Source: Strigamia acuminata
Lineage: Eukaryota; Arthropoda; Chilopoda; Geophilomorpha; Linotaeniidae
Assembly (NCBI GenBank): GCA_949358305.1
Contig: OX442314.1
Coordinates: 43,842,581-43,906,580, forward strand
DNA: 64,000 bases
Direction of reading: 5' to 3'
Made by a program: the position numbers and the translations under genes. Positions 51,746-62,693 of the stretch are shown here, one piece after another. Positions within the stretch are counted from its first letter, which is position 1. Each line of letters opens with the position of its first letter. The notes under the pieces are model-generated. The model did not search any database. It had not been told where the DNA came from and saw only the letters and a program-made list of their open reading frames with translations.

Positions 51746-53330
51746 GTGGAGAAAGATTTATTGTGACCAATTTGGCACATTCAGTTTGTGGTAAAGTGTA
51801 TTTTTATTTTATATCGTTCTAAACTCAAAGGCGAGATTACGGTAGCTTATTTGTCAGTTTTCTTTCTTTCAGTTAATTACGGAAGCTTTTTCCGTTTCCA
51901 TGGTTAAATTTATTTTTTCATACAGTAATTCCTCACTTGCGGTTGTTTTTTCATATCACTTCAAAACTTGTTCATTGTTTTGGTATCATATAGTAGGTGT
52001 TATGTTTGATCATTTACTACATTATGATTGTTTTTGAGTTGTATTCTCACTTAGTACACATAAGATTTGGTCATTTAGGAGTTGTGATATTGGTCATTTG
52101 TAAATTGAGTTGATTTTGTTATTTTGTTTATTTTTTTATTTACTTGTTAGTGCACTCCATGGGAGACACATTGAACAAACTAAGACAATTCACTGACGTG
52201 TATTAAAAGAAATAAACTAAAAATTGCAGTCTTTCATATTTGAGTATTCAACCTCTGTAAAACGAAACAAACAAAGAAAAAAAGAAAAAAAGAGAATGTT
52301 GTTGTTTTGCAAACGCTTGTGTCAGTCCTCGAAACGACAAACCAAAATGCCCGCAATGCCATCCTGGGATACCAGAAACCACAGTTGTTGTGAGTTTTTT
52401 CGTAGGGTTTATCATAGGTTGGAGCTATTCAGGGCGTAATGTAAGTATTCCTGGTGGTGGCGTGTTGTGGCTATCTCACAAATGGCCATCAGCATTCGCC
52501 CCCCGCGCGCCCCCTCTGACAAGTTGAAGTAATGGTCCAGTCCTGAAGTTTTTGTGCATAATTTAAGTTTTGTTCAATATAATTCCAAATGTGTAAATGT
52601 GTAAATGTATCGTGATATGTATCGCAAAATCTCGGTACCGGTACTAGAGTCCGTCCAAAGTACCCCGGTACAAATATGCGATATTACCGTATGCCTTCAT
52701 TATTCTAAGTTTTCTTTGTGATAATTTTATACATTATTAAACCAGTTCACTTAGATTTCACACCATCCACATGTGTTTTTCTTTAGTCTCTCCCATGCAC
52801 GTGGACTTTAGTTTCTAGAGCCCCTTTTGGGCTAGTGGTGTTCTCTCCCTCCTTTTCACACCCTCCTGAGGTCGACTCTGACCAACTACGTCTCCAGTGG
52901 TGGCGGGTTAGGAGTTGTGATATTTGTCATTTGTAAATTGAGTTTATTTTGTGTTAAGACTGGGTTTGTACTTATAAGTACGTGTAGATTACAAATCCTG
53001 TAAATAGAATTAAGTTCAAGCATGTATAACTTCAGACAATCATTTCAGGATGGCCTGGCTCGGTAAAATTATATTATATGTTGTTATTACAATATTTCTG
53101 TATGAAATTTCCAATTTAAAGAGAGATTACATTTATTGAAGTCACTCTCAAGTACCCAATTACAAGCTACGTGAGTTAATCAAAATCCATAAACCATGTA
53201 AGAATTCAACCTAACCTCAAAATAAGAGCACCCTAACCCGTGAACATGGCACCGGCGGAGACACAGGCACAGCCAAATATAAGGACGCTAATTAAAAATT
53301 TGTCTGGTAGTTCACTGGTGCACCTACTGC
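51746..53330. repeat. mosaic of D, J and H repeat pieces
   Basis: D at 51750-51960, H at 52055-52115 and 52910-53080, J at 52460-52560. The rest (52120-52460 and 52560-52900) shows no supported gene. An AAAGAAAAAAAG tract lies near 52270. Confidence 0.6.
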
Positions 53331-53339
53331 CAGCCCCGC

Positions 53340-54380
53340 AGCCAGTCGCGTTTGCATCCACATTGGAATAAACCGCAGACCAATTTTGCCCAAATTGAGA
53401 AGGAAACCCTCGCCATCATTTTTTCAGTAAAAACTGTTCACATATACCTGCTGAAGGGGCAACATTTTGTTGGTTTTACTAACCACAACCCCCCTCTGTA
53501 TTCCGGGGACGTACAAGTCAAAACCTTTGATAATCATAGAAATTATTGTTTTTCCATTGGACAACGATGCAGATTATGTCTTAATTGCACCCACACAACT
53601 CAGGACAAGAATGATATCTGAGATGGGCCTACAATACAAATGTGGAAATGTGGGCTTACAATACAAAGTCAGGTAAATGCCATATCCATGGAAAAATACG
53701 GGCTTACAATACATATGTTCAGGAAAGCATTCAAATCAGACACAACCAGAGCTCTCTTCTGGTTTCACCGAGACAATGTGATCAGTTTATCCAGGGGTGA
53801 CCACGTGGAGATAGAGAGTTGGATTTTACACCCCGAGAACACACCTTTCCTCTTCAATCTTCAATCTTCAATCTTCAATGTGATTTTGGGACCATTTGGA
53901 ATACAAATAAAAGCACGTTAATCAATGCAATAATACGAGTCAATTTAAACAATTCAAAAAAAATTACCAGCCTTTTAAAACAATGATAAAAATAATTTAA
54001 AAATATTATACAAACATTCGTATCGCCGTAAAAAATACATTTCTTAAAACCACCGTGAAAACGAGTTGGGACTGACTAGAAAATGGCGGCCATTAACACG
54101 GAAAAAAATAACAGGTATTTCATTTCATACTTGGGACGATAATACCTTCGTTTCTGCTAAAACAAATGACCTGATATTTCTGTTCAAAACTCGTTCAATT
54201 CAAGTTGATGTATATTTTCCGTCGGAAATAACCAAATTCGAAGTAAACCGACGCTCGATGCTTCCTCGGCTTCCACCAGCTGTATGCATTGTGACTACGG
54301 AGTTCACATAATAAATCAACAAACTAGTCGATTGAGGCAGAACGAATCTTTAAGCTGAACTACGTACGGTGGCCGAGAAG
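53340..54380 (+). pseudogene. gypsy RNase H fragment plus family G repeat, copy 3
   Basis: 53352-53520 encodes N-F-A-Q-I-E-K-E-T-L-A-I-I-F-S-V-K, I-Y-L-L-K-G-Q-H-F and F-T-N-H-N-P-P-L-Y, the second half of gypsy RNase H. The frame is then lost and the non-coding family G blocks follow. At 54084-54311 a frame M-A-A-I-N-T-E-K... is broken relative to the copies at 15050 and 34790. Confidence 0.7.
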
Positions 54381-55745
54381 AAGCAATTAATTAAATTAAT
54401 AACTCAACTTTATTGTCTTCTCAAAATTAAAAAAAAATGAAATAAACATTTCTAATTGTTTATGCGATTGGTAAAATCCTATTTTGTTGTTACAGGAAGA
54501 CAAAAAAAGACATTCAAGTGCTAGTTTGGTCGCCATGGTGATGACTCCACAAAATGGCGGCTTGAAATGGACAGAAACGACATGGATGCACAAGTTAAGC
54601 TTAAATGAATTTAAATGAGTATCCGATCAAACTGCTCACATTTTATATTCCATCTACAGATTCAGTCGGCCATGTGCTGTATCGACAGGGACCGGTGGCG
54701 AGGGCGGAAAAGCGAGCGCGACAAACGCGAAAAACAACGTAATTTCTAGGAGAACCAATGGAAAAACGCATTTTGGGATCGGCCTTCGACGGCAACCACC
54801 ACGAAATCATCCAAATGTTCAAAGAAGTCATTTTCCACAACTACCAAAAATAATTCACTAATTTACACATTTTCCAGCGTTCGCTGTCTATTCTTGACAC
54901 AAAGGTGTCTAAGAATACTGGTCTCTGCATGGCTTAACAAGCTCACTGTCATTAGAAAGTTTGCGGGATGCATTTTTCCCTTACAGTTAAACACTATACG
55001 GTATAAAAATAGTGTAAGGGAAAAATGATAAATTAAGTTTTTTCGGGCTGCACTTTCCCTTATCACTACACTATTTTATCTAACTACTGATAAAACAATT
55101 CCCACATAGTAAACTATTACAAAATGCCAGTTTATAATCGCCGATAATAACACATCGACGTTTTTATTGGGCCCAAAAAGGCGTTCCTAATTCTTTCGGC
55201 CGGTTGTGTTCGGGCCCACGATGCCATATAACCATATATAACCATAACGGTAAATTCTCATTCATTCATGGAGTTACTTTTAGTCTTCTTCTAATTCTTA
55301 TGATTCACCTAGCTTTCACTTTTGATCTGGACTGATTAGAAGTGGTTATTTGTGACGGAACTGTCATTATTACAAAGAACCAAATTGCTGATCGACCCTA
55401 TTTGCTCATGGAATGGAGAAGTAGAATACCACTGTCATCATATTATGTCCTGTGGCATGCTAGTTAGTTGTTTGTTATGTGTTGTTAGTATAAGTTTGCT
55501 TTGCTCTGCACATCTGACCATCTAAAGGCGGTTATGTGAACATCAATCCTGTCAGCATAATATACATCTCTTGGTTTATATAATTGCATAGCATCCAGTA
55601 TATAAGTCCTGTCTTGCGTTGTTGGATACTCGGTATTATGTTTAATGTGTGTCCGTTAGGACTAATTTTATCTTCTCCTATAGACATAGAAATGAATCCT
55701 GATGGAGTTATGTTCATATTTAAATGTCCATCGTCAAAAATTTAA
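54380..55745. other. AT-rich; one unexplained minus-strand frame
   Basis: Near 55532-55745 the minus strand is open and reads D-D-G-H-L-N-M-N-I-T-P-S-G-F-I-S-M-S-I-G-E-D, then I-Q-Q-R-K-T-G-L-I-Y-W-M-L. The composition is protein-like, but I know no family for it. A short inverted pair with ATAAAAATAGTGTAAGGGAA lies near 54980-55070. Nothing else is visible. Confidence 0.35.
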
Positions 55746-56335
55746 ATTTTGAGGCGATTACAGATTTCTTGTTACAGAGGAAGAATCCACAAGTAATGGT
55801 TGATGTGTCCAAAGTGACCTCAAGGAGACAGAAATCATTCCCAAAAATTCAATAAACAGTTGAAAAAAGAGAAGCTGAAACTCCAGAGCAGAGGCACAAA
55901 AGGATTGTAGACCCCAATCTCCAAGAACTGTTGTTCCCTCATGATGTAGCAGAGTTAGGAAATCTTTTAAACCAAAAATGTGAGTGTGTGGATAAATTTT
56001 TTCACACTTACCAAGTAGCTTGCCATCACATGAATTCCCTTTTTCTTTTATTGATTTGGAATATATTTTTTCTTTATAATGTGCATGGTACCCACCCTCA
56101 AGCTTTTATAAGCCGCATGATGCCAAATCTCTCATTATAAGACGTCATGCAAGCTATAATCATTAGTTTATTAATTCTGTAACTAGAGTGCCTTGTTAAC
56201 ACAAGCTCGCTATAGCTTTTGTAATGCCAAGATGGCACCTCATTACGTTTTACACAGGATTTCATTTTATGTAAGTTTCTTTGTTTTATTAAATGTTTTT
56301 CTTTGTATTTATTTATAGTTTAGTCACTGGATTCT
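55745..56335. repeat. family F then E repeats, copy 2 of that arrangement
   Basis: The same order and spacing as 35740-36360, so F and E form one longer unit. Confidence 0.75.
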
Positions 56336-56389
56336 AGTCACTGGACCTAGCTGCAATCAAGACAAACTGTCCGCTGATGACGCAACTCT

Positions 56390-56830
56390 CTATTATTTCC
56401 AGGAACGCCGTGATAAGGTTCAGGAGGAGGTTCGAAAGGGGAAACCACACAATGATCTCAAGATCAGCAAAAATGAGGTTCCTTGCCCTTTTTGCTCAGC
56501 AGTGGGCTGGATGTCCGGTTCGGGGATGGGTGGGCCAGCTCAAATGCGCAGCTCGAATGCGCCGAATCGGTGACCACTTTTCCGCGTCCACTTTTTAGTT
56601 TGATCACAAAAAGTACGCAAAAACAATGGAGGCTACAATAATAAACGATCTACGACAACTCCTGCCATCTAGCCCAGTGTTTCAATTGCTCTGGCTCTAA
56701 GAAACGTCCGAAGTCGCAGCCATGGTTGCCAGAATTTCTACCTTAAGTAGTGAAAGGCGTGCATCCACCGCCGGCACGTCTTTGAGCAACGTGCCCAGAG
56801 TGTAGGGTAGTTATTTCGACTGACGGGAAA
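56390..56830 (+). pseudogene. zinc-binding protein fragment, copy 2, split by an insertion
   Basis: E-R-R-D-K-V-Q-E-E-V-R-K-G-K-P-H, then E-V-P-C-P-F-C-S-A-V-G-W-M-S-G-S-G. About 135 bp unrelated to copy 1 follow (~56530-56665), then a region matching L-A-Q-C-F-N-C-S-G with an in-frame stop further on. TTTCCAG just before E-R-R could be an old acceptor site. Same protein as 36431-36832. Confidence 0.6.
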
Positions 56831-56934
56831 TCACCTGACATTAGAGAGATTTATAAGACGTAATGCAGGCTATAATCATTAGTTTATTAATTCTGTCACT
56901 ACAGTGCCTTGTTAACACAAGCTCTCTATAGCTC

Positions 56935-57140
56935 TCTATGCACTGATATTTCCCCGCGTTTCAAGGGTTGCATTTCGTTATTTGGTCGTGCCATCAACTA
57001 ATTTGAGTGCGAGAGAAATTTCAATTATGGGAGCTTAACAATTACTGACAATCGTAGCAGATTAGATCCACGCAATGTTGATGCTCTTTTATTTGTGCGC
57101 TCTAATGTCGACTTGTTCAAAAAAAAATACACAAATAAAT
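56935..57140 (+). pseudogene. hAT transposase C-terminal fragment, copy 2
   Basis: Same segment as 37330-37536 at the DNA level, with small frame-disrupting differences. Confidence 0.65.
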
Positions 57141-57239
57141 AGCCCAACTCGTCCCGCTCCCGCGTTAAGACAACTTTCACAAGTCCCGTTCCGTCCCAAA
57201 TCCCGCTGAAAAACCGGGACTGGAACCAGATCTATCCCG

Positions 57240-57385
57240 GTTCGAGATGTGCTTTTCTTTCATGTTCGGTTTAGTAGTTGGGTTACAGTTTAGTTTACCT
57301 TGCCATGTATTTGTAAGATTTATTGTGTTTGTGGTAAAGTGTATTTTTATTTTATATCGTTCTAAACTCAAGGGCGAGATTACAG
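57240..57385. repeat. family D repeat
   Basis: TGTGCTTTTCTTTCATGTTC to AAACTCAAGGGCGAGATTAC, internally deleted relative to 47180-47335. Confidence 0.6.
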
Positions 57386-57759
57386 ATTTTAATTTTCCTT
57401 TAGAGTAACTTCGGAGTACTTAGTGGAGCACGCAGAATATGGCAACAAACAAAAAATAGTCATTTATATCAAACATTTCTAAAACGTGTTTTGAAAAAAA
57501 AAAAAAAAAAAATTATTTATACATTTCTAACTCCACGTTTTACTACAATGAACTTTTGTTGTTGAGCCCATGGCCCAGTCCATAACTTAATTGTGCTAAT
57601 TGATTTTGCGCCATTCGGCTTTGTGTTAAGAATGATAGCATTAATTACCAACGAACAATTACCGACCGAGGAGCTAAGGTGTGTGTGTAAAAACCTGAAC
57701 TGGACCATTTTCTCTAATGGCCATCAATCTCTTCACCGTATTTATGGAATTAGGTAAGT

Positions 57760-57960
57760 AATTAGTAGGTGACCACGTGGAGGTAGAGTAGGATTTTACA
57801 CCCCCTAAACACACCTTTCTTCTCCAATCTTCTGCATTGAACAATTAATGTAATTTTGGGACCATTTGTATTACAAATGAGAGCATGGAATAATACGAGT
57901 CAATTTAAGCAATTAAAAAAATGGCATGCTTTTTAAAACAATGATAAAAGTAATTTACAT
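57760..57960. repeat. family G repeat, copy 4 (short)
   Basis: GTGACCACGTGGAGGTAGAG, ATTTTGGGACCATTTGTA and AATAATACGAGTCAATTTAA segments only. Confidence 0.65.
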
Positions 57961-57985
57961 AAAAACTACATTTCTTCAAACCACC

Positions 57986-58013
57986 AAAAAATGTACAGGC
58001 CTGTACATTTTTT
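57986..58013. repeat. perfect 28-bp palindrome
   Basis: AAAAAATGTACAGG followed directly by its complement, no loop. Confidence 0.85.
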
Positions 58014-58199
58014 CGTTCAAATTGAGAAATATTTTTGATGGAACAAAACACTTTTTTACATAAAAACGCAAATTTAGACTTTAAAATGCAATTTTTGACA
58101 TGAAAATGCAATTTTTTTGAAACGAAGAATACATTATTTCACTGAAATGCATCTTTCCACACAATGCAATTTTTTTTTCTCTTAATGATGCAATTTATC

Positions 58200-58564
58200 C
58201 CATGCAAATTCAATTACTTAATTTAACTAATTAGATTTATTTTTTTCGAACTCCATATGTGACGAGTCAGAATCTCGTAGGACTTTATTTATATATGTGT
58301 AAATCTTTAATAAACACTTTGTGTAATTAAGTTAAGCTCCTTATGGTGCATATAATATGGCGTATAAATAGGACTCATCCTACAGCCATGGGTACCCATC
58401 CCTCCTCTCGGCTGTTAGTATATTTGTATTACTCCAGCAAGATGTTGCTGAGCAGCCCCCATGATGCCTGTGCAGTGAGCTAATGACGTCATCCACTAAA
58501 GGAAGGATAGTGCATCTCAGTTTGAAAGGCATCAGACTGTGACCAACTGGCCGCCGCCAGTCGG
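58200..58564. other. no gene; TATA-like GTATAAATA at ~58363
   Basis: TGGCGTATAAATAGGAC resembles a core promoter or an LTR promoter. I could not connect it with certainty to a transcript. Confidence 0.35.
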
Positions 58565-58690
58565 CACGGGCAACTCCTACAAGATCCTCAGCAATTCCTA
58601 CGACGTATTGTCATAGCTGCGTCCTGATTGCAGCCAATCAGGACAGAGGATTACGTAAGGTCTCCTCATAGCTTGACCGCCATCTTGGAC
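58565..58690. repeat. dispersed repeat, copy 2 (see 6535)
   Basis: Second copy of the AAGATCCTCAGCAA block. Confidence 0.6.
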
Positions 58691-58968
58691 ACAGTTGGAT
58701 CTCCAGTCCCGAGCTGACTGTGATAACTCTGGTGAAAGTGACGATGGCGACTGCCATCGCAACAAGAGGCGAGATCGCTGTCCAGTCGTGACAAAATACC
58801 TAAATCAAGCTGCATTCAGATCAAAAAGTCGTGTTTTATGTTTTTGTGTTTTGGACTTGTGTTTTGAATTGTGTGTTTTGAAGCAAACTTTTTGAGTGCT
58901 TGAGTTTTTGTTGAGATTTGTTAGTGTTTTATGGTTGTTTTGAAGTTCGCTGTTGTGACATTTTCAAA

Positions 58969-59130
58969 ATGGCCGCACCCATGGATAACTACCTGGCAGG
59001 ACCTATCAGGAAAAGACCAATTCTTGATAGGCTTGGTGCAATAATTATTCAAATGCTGTATACAGGAGAGGATAATGAAGAAGTAACTTATATGTTGGAT
59101 ACATATAATTTGGTAAATTACCGAGGATGA
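58969..59130 (+). CDS. short unidentified frame
   Basis: ATG in AAAATGGCC context, 53 codons: M-A-A-P-M-D-N-Y-L-A-G-P-I-R-K-R-P-I-L-D, L-G-A-I-I-I-Q-M-L-Y-T-G-E-D-N. It could be the first exon of a longer gene, since the stop follows a GGATGA junction with no clear donor. Not recognised. Confidence 0.35.
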   Translation: MAAPMDNYLAGPIRKRPILDRLGAIIIQMLYTGEDNEEVTYMLDTYNLVNYRG

Positions 59131-59269
59131 AATACCGAAGCTACATCATAAAATATGGTCCTTACTGATTCCAGCGATAGACCATTGGATGTTTTATATC
59201 TTTGATTTTAGCCAGAACTCAGTGGAAATTGATTAGTCTAGACCCAGTACAGGACTGCATCGGATGTAC

Positions 59270-60180
59270 TGGAACAATATTCACACTAATTCTCTTTTGC
59301 TAAGCGGGCTTAATTGACCCATAAACCACGTAGCAGTATAGCTTAGTGTTGTTTTAGGACAACTAACCTAAAATTAAGAGTATCCTAGTCCGCAAACAAA
59401 CCTGGTGAACAAAGATACGCTTACGATACAAATGAAACTGTAAATGGTATTTGAAATAAAATACAGTATTATTTTCCTTTCATGTTTTTAATGTTTTGAA
59501 TTTTTTGTGATAAACATCATCTGTCTCGTATTAATACAAGTAAATGTATTAATACACAGATGGTCTTTAAGCTGTTTTCGAGAGAATGAGTATCTGCGGC
59601 GGACAGAGATAGAGACAGAGAGCAAAGTTTCATGGTTGGGGTCCATTTCGAGCGGGAGGTCACCCCTAGACGACAGTGTGGGTTTTTATCCGGTGGATCC
59701 ACATGTGAAGAAGGGACAAAGTGCAGACTCGTCATTAACGGAATAGAAACATTTGTGTTCGTGACAGCTTTTCCCTGGGTCCTTCTCGTCCTGACAAATC
59801 TCGAACGAATAGTTGCCCTTATGTTCGCTGTTCTACTGGGATTAGTTTTGTTCTGTTCTAGTTCCTCGAGTGTCTTTTGTCTTAAGTTCGTTGCGTAAAT
59901 TTCTTTTAATTTTTATTTCATAAATTCAGAAGGTTTTTATTATTAGTGCATGAAGCGTTTGCATGTCAGTGTGATATTTTTTTCTGTCTATCTAAGTTTT
60001 TCCTTTTTTGTCTCGAGTTCAGGTCAATGTTCATTTGTTTCTTCCCCTGTTTTGTTCATCTATGTTTCGCAGGGTAGGGGGTTGGTTTCACCTAGGGTTT
60101 CTGTATTCCTGCTTTTTTTAACTCCTGATTCACGGTACCAAAATGGCCGTTAAAAAAAAACCTTTTTTTCGTTAAAAATT
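59270..60180. repeat. family H, A and B repeats in series, copy 2
   Basis: Same order as 37925-38585 with fuller B. Ends in CGGTACCAAAATGGCC and AAAAATGGC-type low complexity. Confidence 0.75.
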
Positions 60181-60297
60181 GTCATTTTTCGTCAAAAAAA
60201 GCTACTTTTAGCCATTTTTCAATGTAAAAATGAGCTTTTTTGTCAACATTTATTATTATTAATTATCTATTTATTTTTGTTATTTATTCTCATTTCG

Positions 60298-60489
60298 GGT
60301 GTAGAAATAATCACTGCCGTACAGAAGTTCTACCAAATTCTACCAAATTCTACCGAAAACTACCAACTACTGGCTACATTTAATCCTGGCAATGTTAAAC
60401 TAAAGGCATTTTGCCCCAGTTGCAGGATGTGGGTGGATGATCAATTTTGTAAGTTTTGCCATGCCACACATTTCGGTTCCCAATGTTAG
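60298..60489 (+). pseudogene. zinc-ribbon-like frame in family C
   Basis: V-E-I-I-T-A-V-Q-K, a tandemly repeated CTACCAAATT motif, Y-Q-L-L-A-T-F-N-P-G-N-V-K, then F-C-P-S-C-R-M-W-V-D-D-Q-F-C-K-F-C-H-A-T-H-F-G-S-Q-C. The CxxC pairs suggest zinc binding. Copies at 31830 and 44660 are truncated by an early stop. No ATG is identified. Confidence 0.45.
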
Positions 60490-60600
60490 ACACTTTTAAA
60501 AGTTTAATCATTTTTTTAATTTCAGAAATTGAATTCTCTTAGGCCTATCTAGATGTGCTTTATTTCATGTTCACTGTTTTGTAGTTGGGTTACATTTTAG

Positions 60601-61530
60601 CAGTGTTGTATCTCGTTCACTAAATCTAGTTCTAGTTCGCGTTCATCACCGTTTTCAATTTAGGGAACTAGTTCTAGTTCCCGTTCACCCCCAAAAACTC
60701 CAAGTGAACTAAGTTCTAGTTCAGTTCTAGTTCAGTTCTAGTTCAGTTCTAGTTCAGTTCTAGTTCAGTTCTAGTTCAGTTCTAGTTCAGTTCATTTTAC
60801 AAATATTTTTTTCCAAATTCAAATTTTTATTTACACCATTTTATACTGGAATAAGACATTTATTTACTGGAAAAAAATATACAAACACTTAAATTAATAA
60901 ATTTATCATTGAAAGAATCAAATTCTCAAAATTTTCGAGCCCCATGCTTAGTGGTAATATGCCGTTTCAAATTAGCAGTGGTTCCAGCTGCTACCGAAAT
61001 CGACATTCCGCAAATAACACATTTGGCCGAAAAGTTCTTCCCACTAAAGGACATGCAACGAAAAAATGTACCGTCATACACTGGTTTCTTACGAATTTCG
61101 GTTAACTCCACAGCTTCAGCTTCCATATTAGTGCGATAAAAGATCTCGGAAAACACAATTACGAAAGGGAATTGAATGGAAAACTATTGTTGCAAATCCG
61201 CCAAAACAATAAAACACCCAACAGGTTGACAGGGTAGAATATCACAAGTTGTTTTATTGAATTAAATTACACTCCTTTAATATTAAAGAAATTGTCAATG
61301 ATTGGCTGTGACATAAAAGTTCTATGTCACAGCCAATCATTGACGATTTTATGATAAAACGTCCGGTGAACGAACTAGAACTGAACTAGAACGTAGTTCG
61401 CGTCAAAAAAACGAACTTCGTTCGTTTTTCCCGTTCTTTCAAAACGGGGAACTAGTTTGCGTTCGTAGTTCGCGAACTACGAACTAAATTCGCGAACGCG
61501 AACTATTAGTTCTCGTTCGATACAACACTG
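60601..61530. mobile_element. hAT element with 8-bp target duplication
   Basis: CAGTGTTGTATC at the left end and its complement at the right. CATTTTAG on both sides (60593-60600 and 61531-61538) is an exact 8-bp duplication, and the disrupted family D repeat resumes after it. Inside are the BED-finger frame, an array of AGTTCTAGTTC units (60708-60793) and a 22-bp perfect hairpin (61294-61344). Confidence 0.92.
60926..61126 (-). CDS. BED zinc-finger N-terminus of a hAT transposase
   Basis: 66 residues from the ATG at 61126: M-E-A-E-A-V-E-L, then F-S-A-K-C-V-I-C-G-M-S-I and N-L-K-R-H-I-T-T-K-H. This is the C2H2 pattern of BED fingers. It stops soon after, with no catalytic core, so the element is non-autonomous. 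Confidence 0.8.
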   Translation of the reverse strand: MEAEAVELTEIRKKPVYDGTFFRCMSFSGKNFSAKCVICGMSISVAAGTTANLKRHITTKHGARKF

Positions 61531-61680
61531 CATTTTAGTTTACCATGCCATGTATTTCTAAGACTTATTGTGTCCAATTTAGCACATTTAGTTTGTAGTA
61601 AAGTGTATTTTTATTTTATATCCTTCTAAACTCAATGGCGAGATTACGGCAGCTTATTTGTCACCGTTTTCTTTCTTTTA
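61531..61680. repeat. family D repeat, right part
   Basis: Continuation of 60540-60600 beyond the hAT insertion. Confidence 0.75.
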
Positions 61681-62467
61681 CAGTCTAGTGAAGAAGCCTC
61701 TTCATCCGGTTCCACACATCAAACAACATAAAACTATATAAGGTTTCAGCAGTTAAAAATATTGGACCCAAATGATCCAAAAATTGAAGAAAAATAAGAA
61801 GGCGTCAGACCCGCCTAGAAGAGAAGGAATTCATGGCTGCACGACACAGTCGTAGACTTCTATCTAGCCAGGATTCAATTTATGCAATCATAGTTCCATC
61901 AACCCTGGTACAGCTGTTGATGTCGCCAAATCGTCAGGGATCCTGGGTCTGGTTGAAGAACTCCGATGATATATCAAACACTGGAAAAAAAAGCATATTT
62001 CCAAACATTTCTAAGTTGAAAATTTATATGGAAAAGTTGAATTTACTATGATGCGGAAATTTGTTGGAAATATGTTGGAAATATTTATATATTTCCAAAC
62101 TTCTGAAAATGTGTAGTAAATCCTAGAGATGAAAAGTCATATTTTCAATTAGTTGTAAATCTTTTGTTTCAAATGTTATGTTTCCAATCAATTTTCTTTT
62201 GGATGGATATGTATTGTAAACTTCATTTCACAATGATTGTAAAAATAATGTAAAAGCAAGAAAATACCTGAAATTTAAATGTAACATTTAAATATCTGAA
62301 ATGTAACAAGAACAAGGTAAAATACAGTCAGGAACAATAAAATTGTATCAAATTTCAACTCAGAAGAGAAAATAATGTATAAAACGGTCCAATTTCGAAC
62401 CGACATGGACAATATGAAATCGGGCCAATCAGAGCGCAGGGACGGAAAAATTCGTGTCGATGAAACG

Positions 62468-62520
62468 TACCGTCGATGAAACAATCCGACTCCAGGAGTC
62501 GGATTGTTTCATCGACGGTA
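62468..62520. repeat. perfect palindrome, 26-bp arms
   Basis: Arms of 26 bp around one central A, beginning TACCGTCGATGAAACAATCC. The adjoining TCGATGAAACGTACC also occurs in the element at 28361. Confidence 0.9.
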
Positions 62521-62621
62521 ATCAATGTGAGATTGATTGTATTTTTAATACAATGAATCTCAAATAGATTATTTAACAAAGAAGTTACTATTTATAGGAA
62601 GTTATGCATTAAACTATTACA

Positions 62622-62693
62622 AGCCATGCTAGCCTAGTGGATAGGGCAGTGGGCTTTAGAACGAAGGGTCCCAGGTTCAATTCCAGCAGAGGT
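62622..62693 (+). other. tRNA-like (SINE-type) internal promoter segment
   Basis: TAGCCTAGTGG matches the A box and GGTTCAATTCC the B box, at tRNA spacing. The acceptor ends do not pair, so it is not a functional tRNA; more likely it is the head of a tRNA-derived SINE. Confidence 0.6.
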
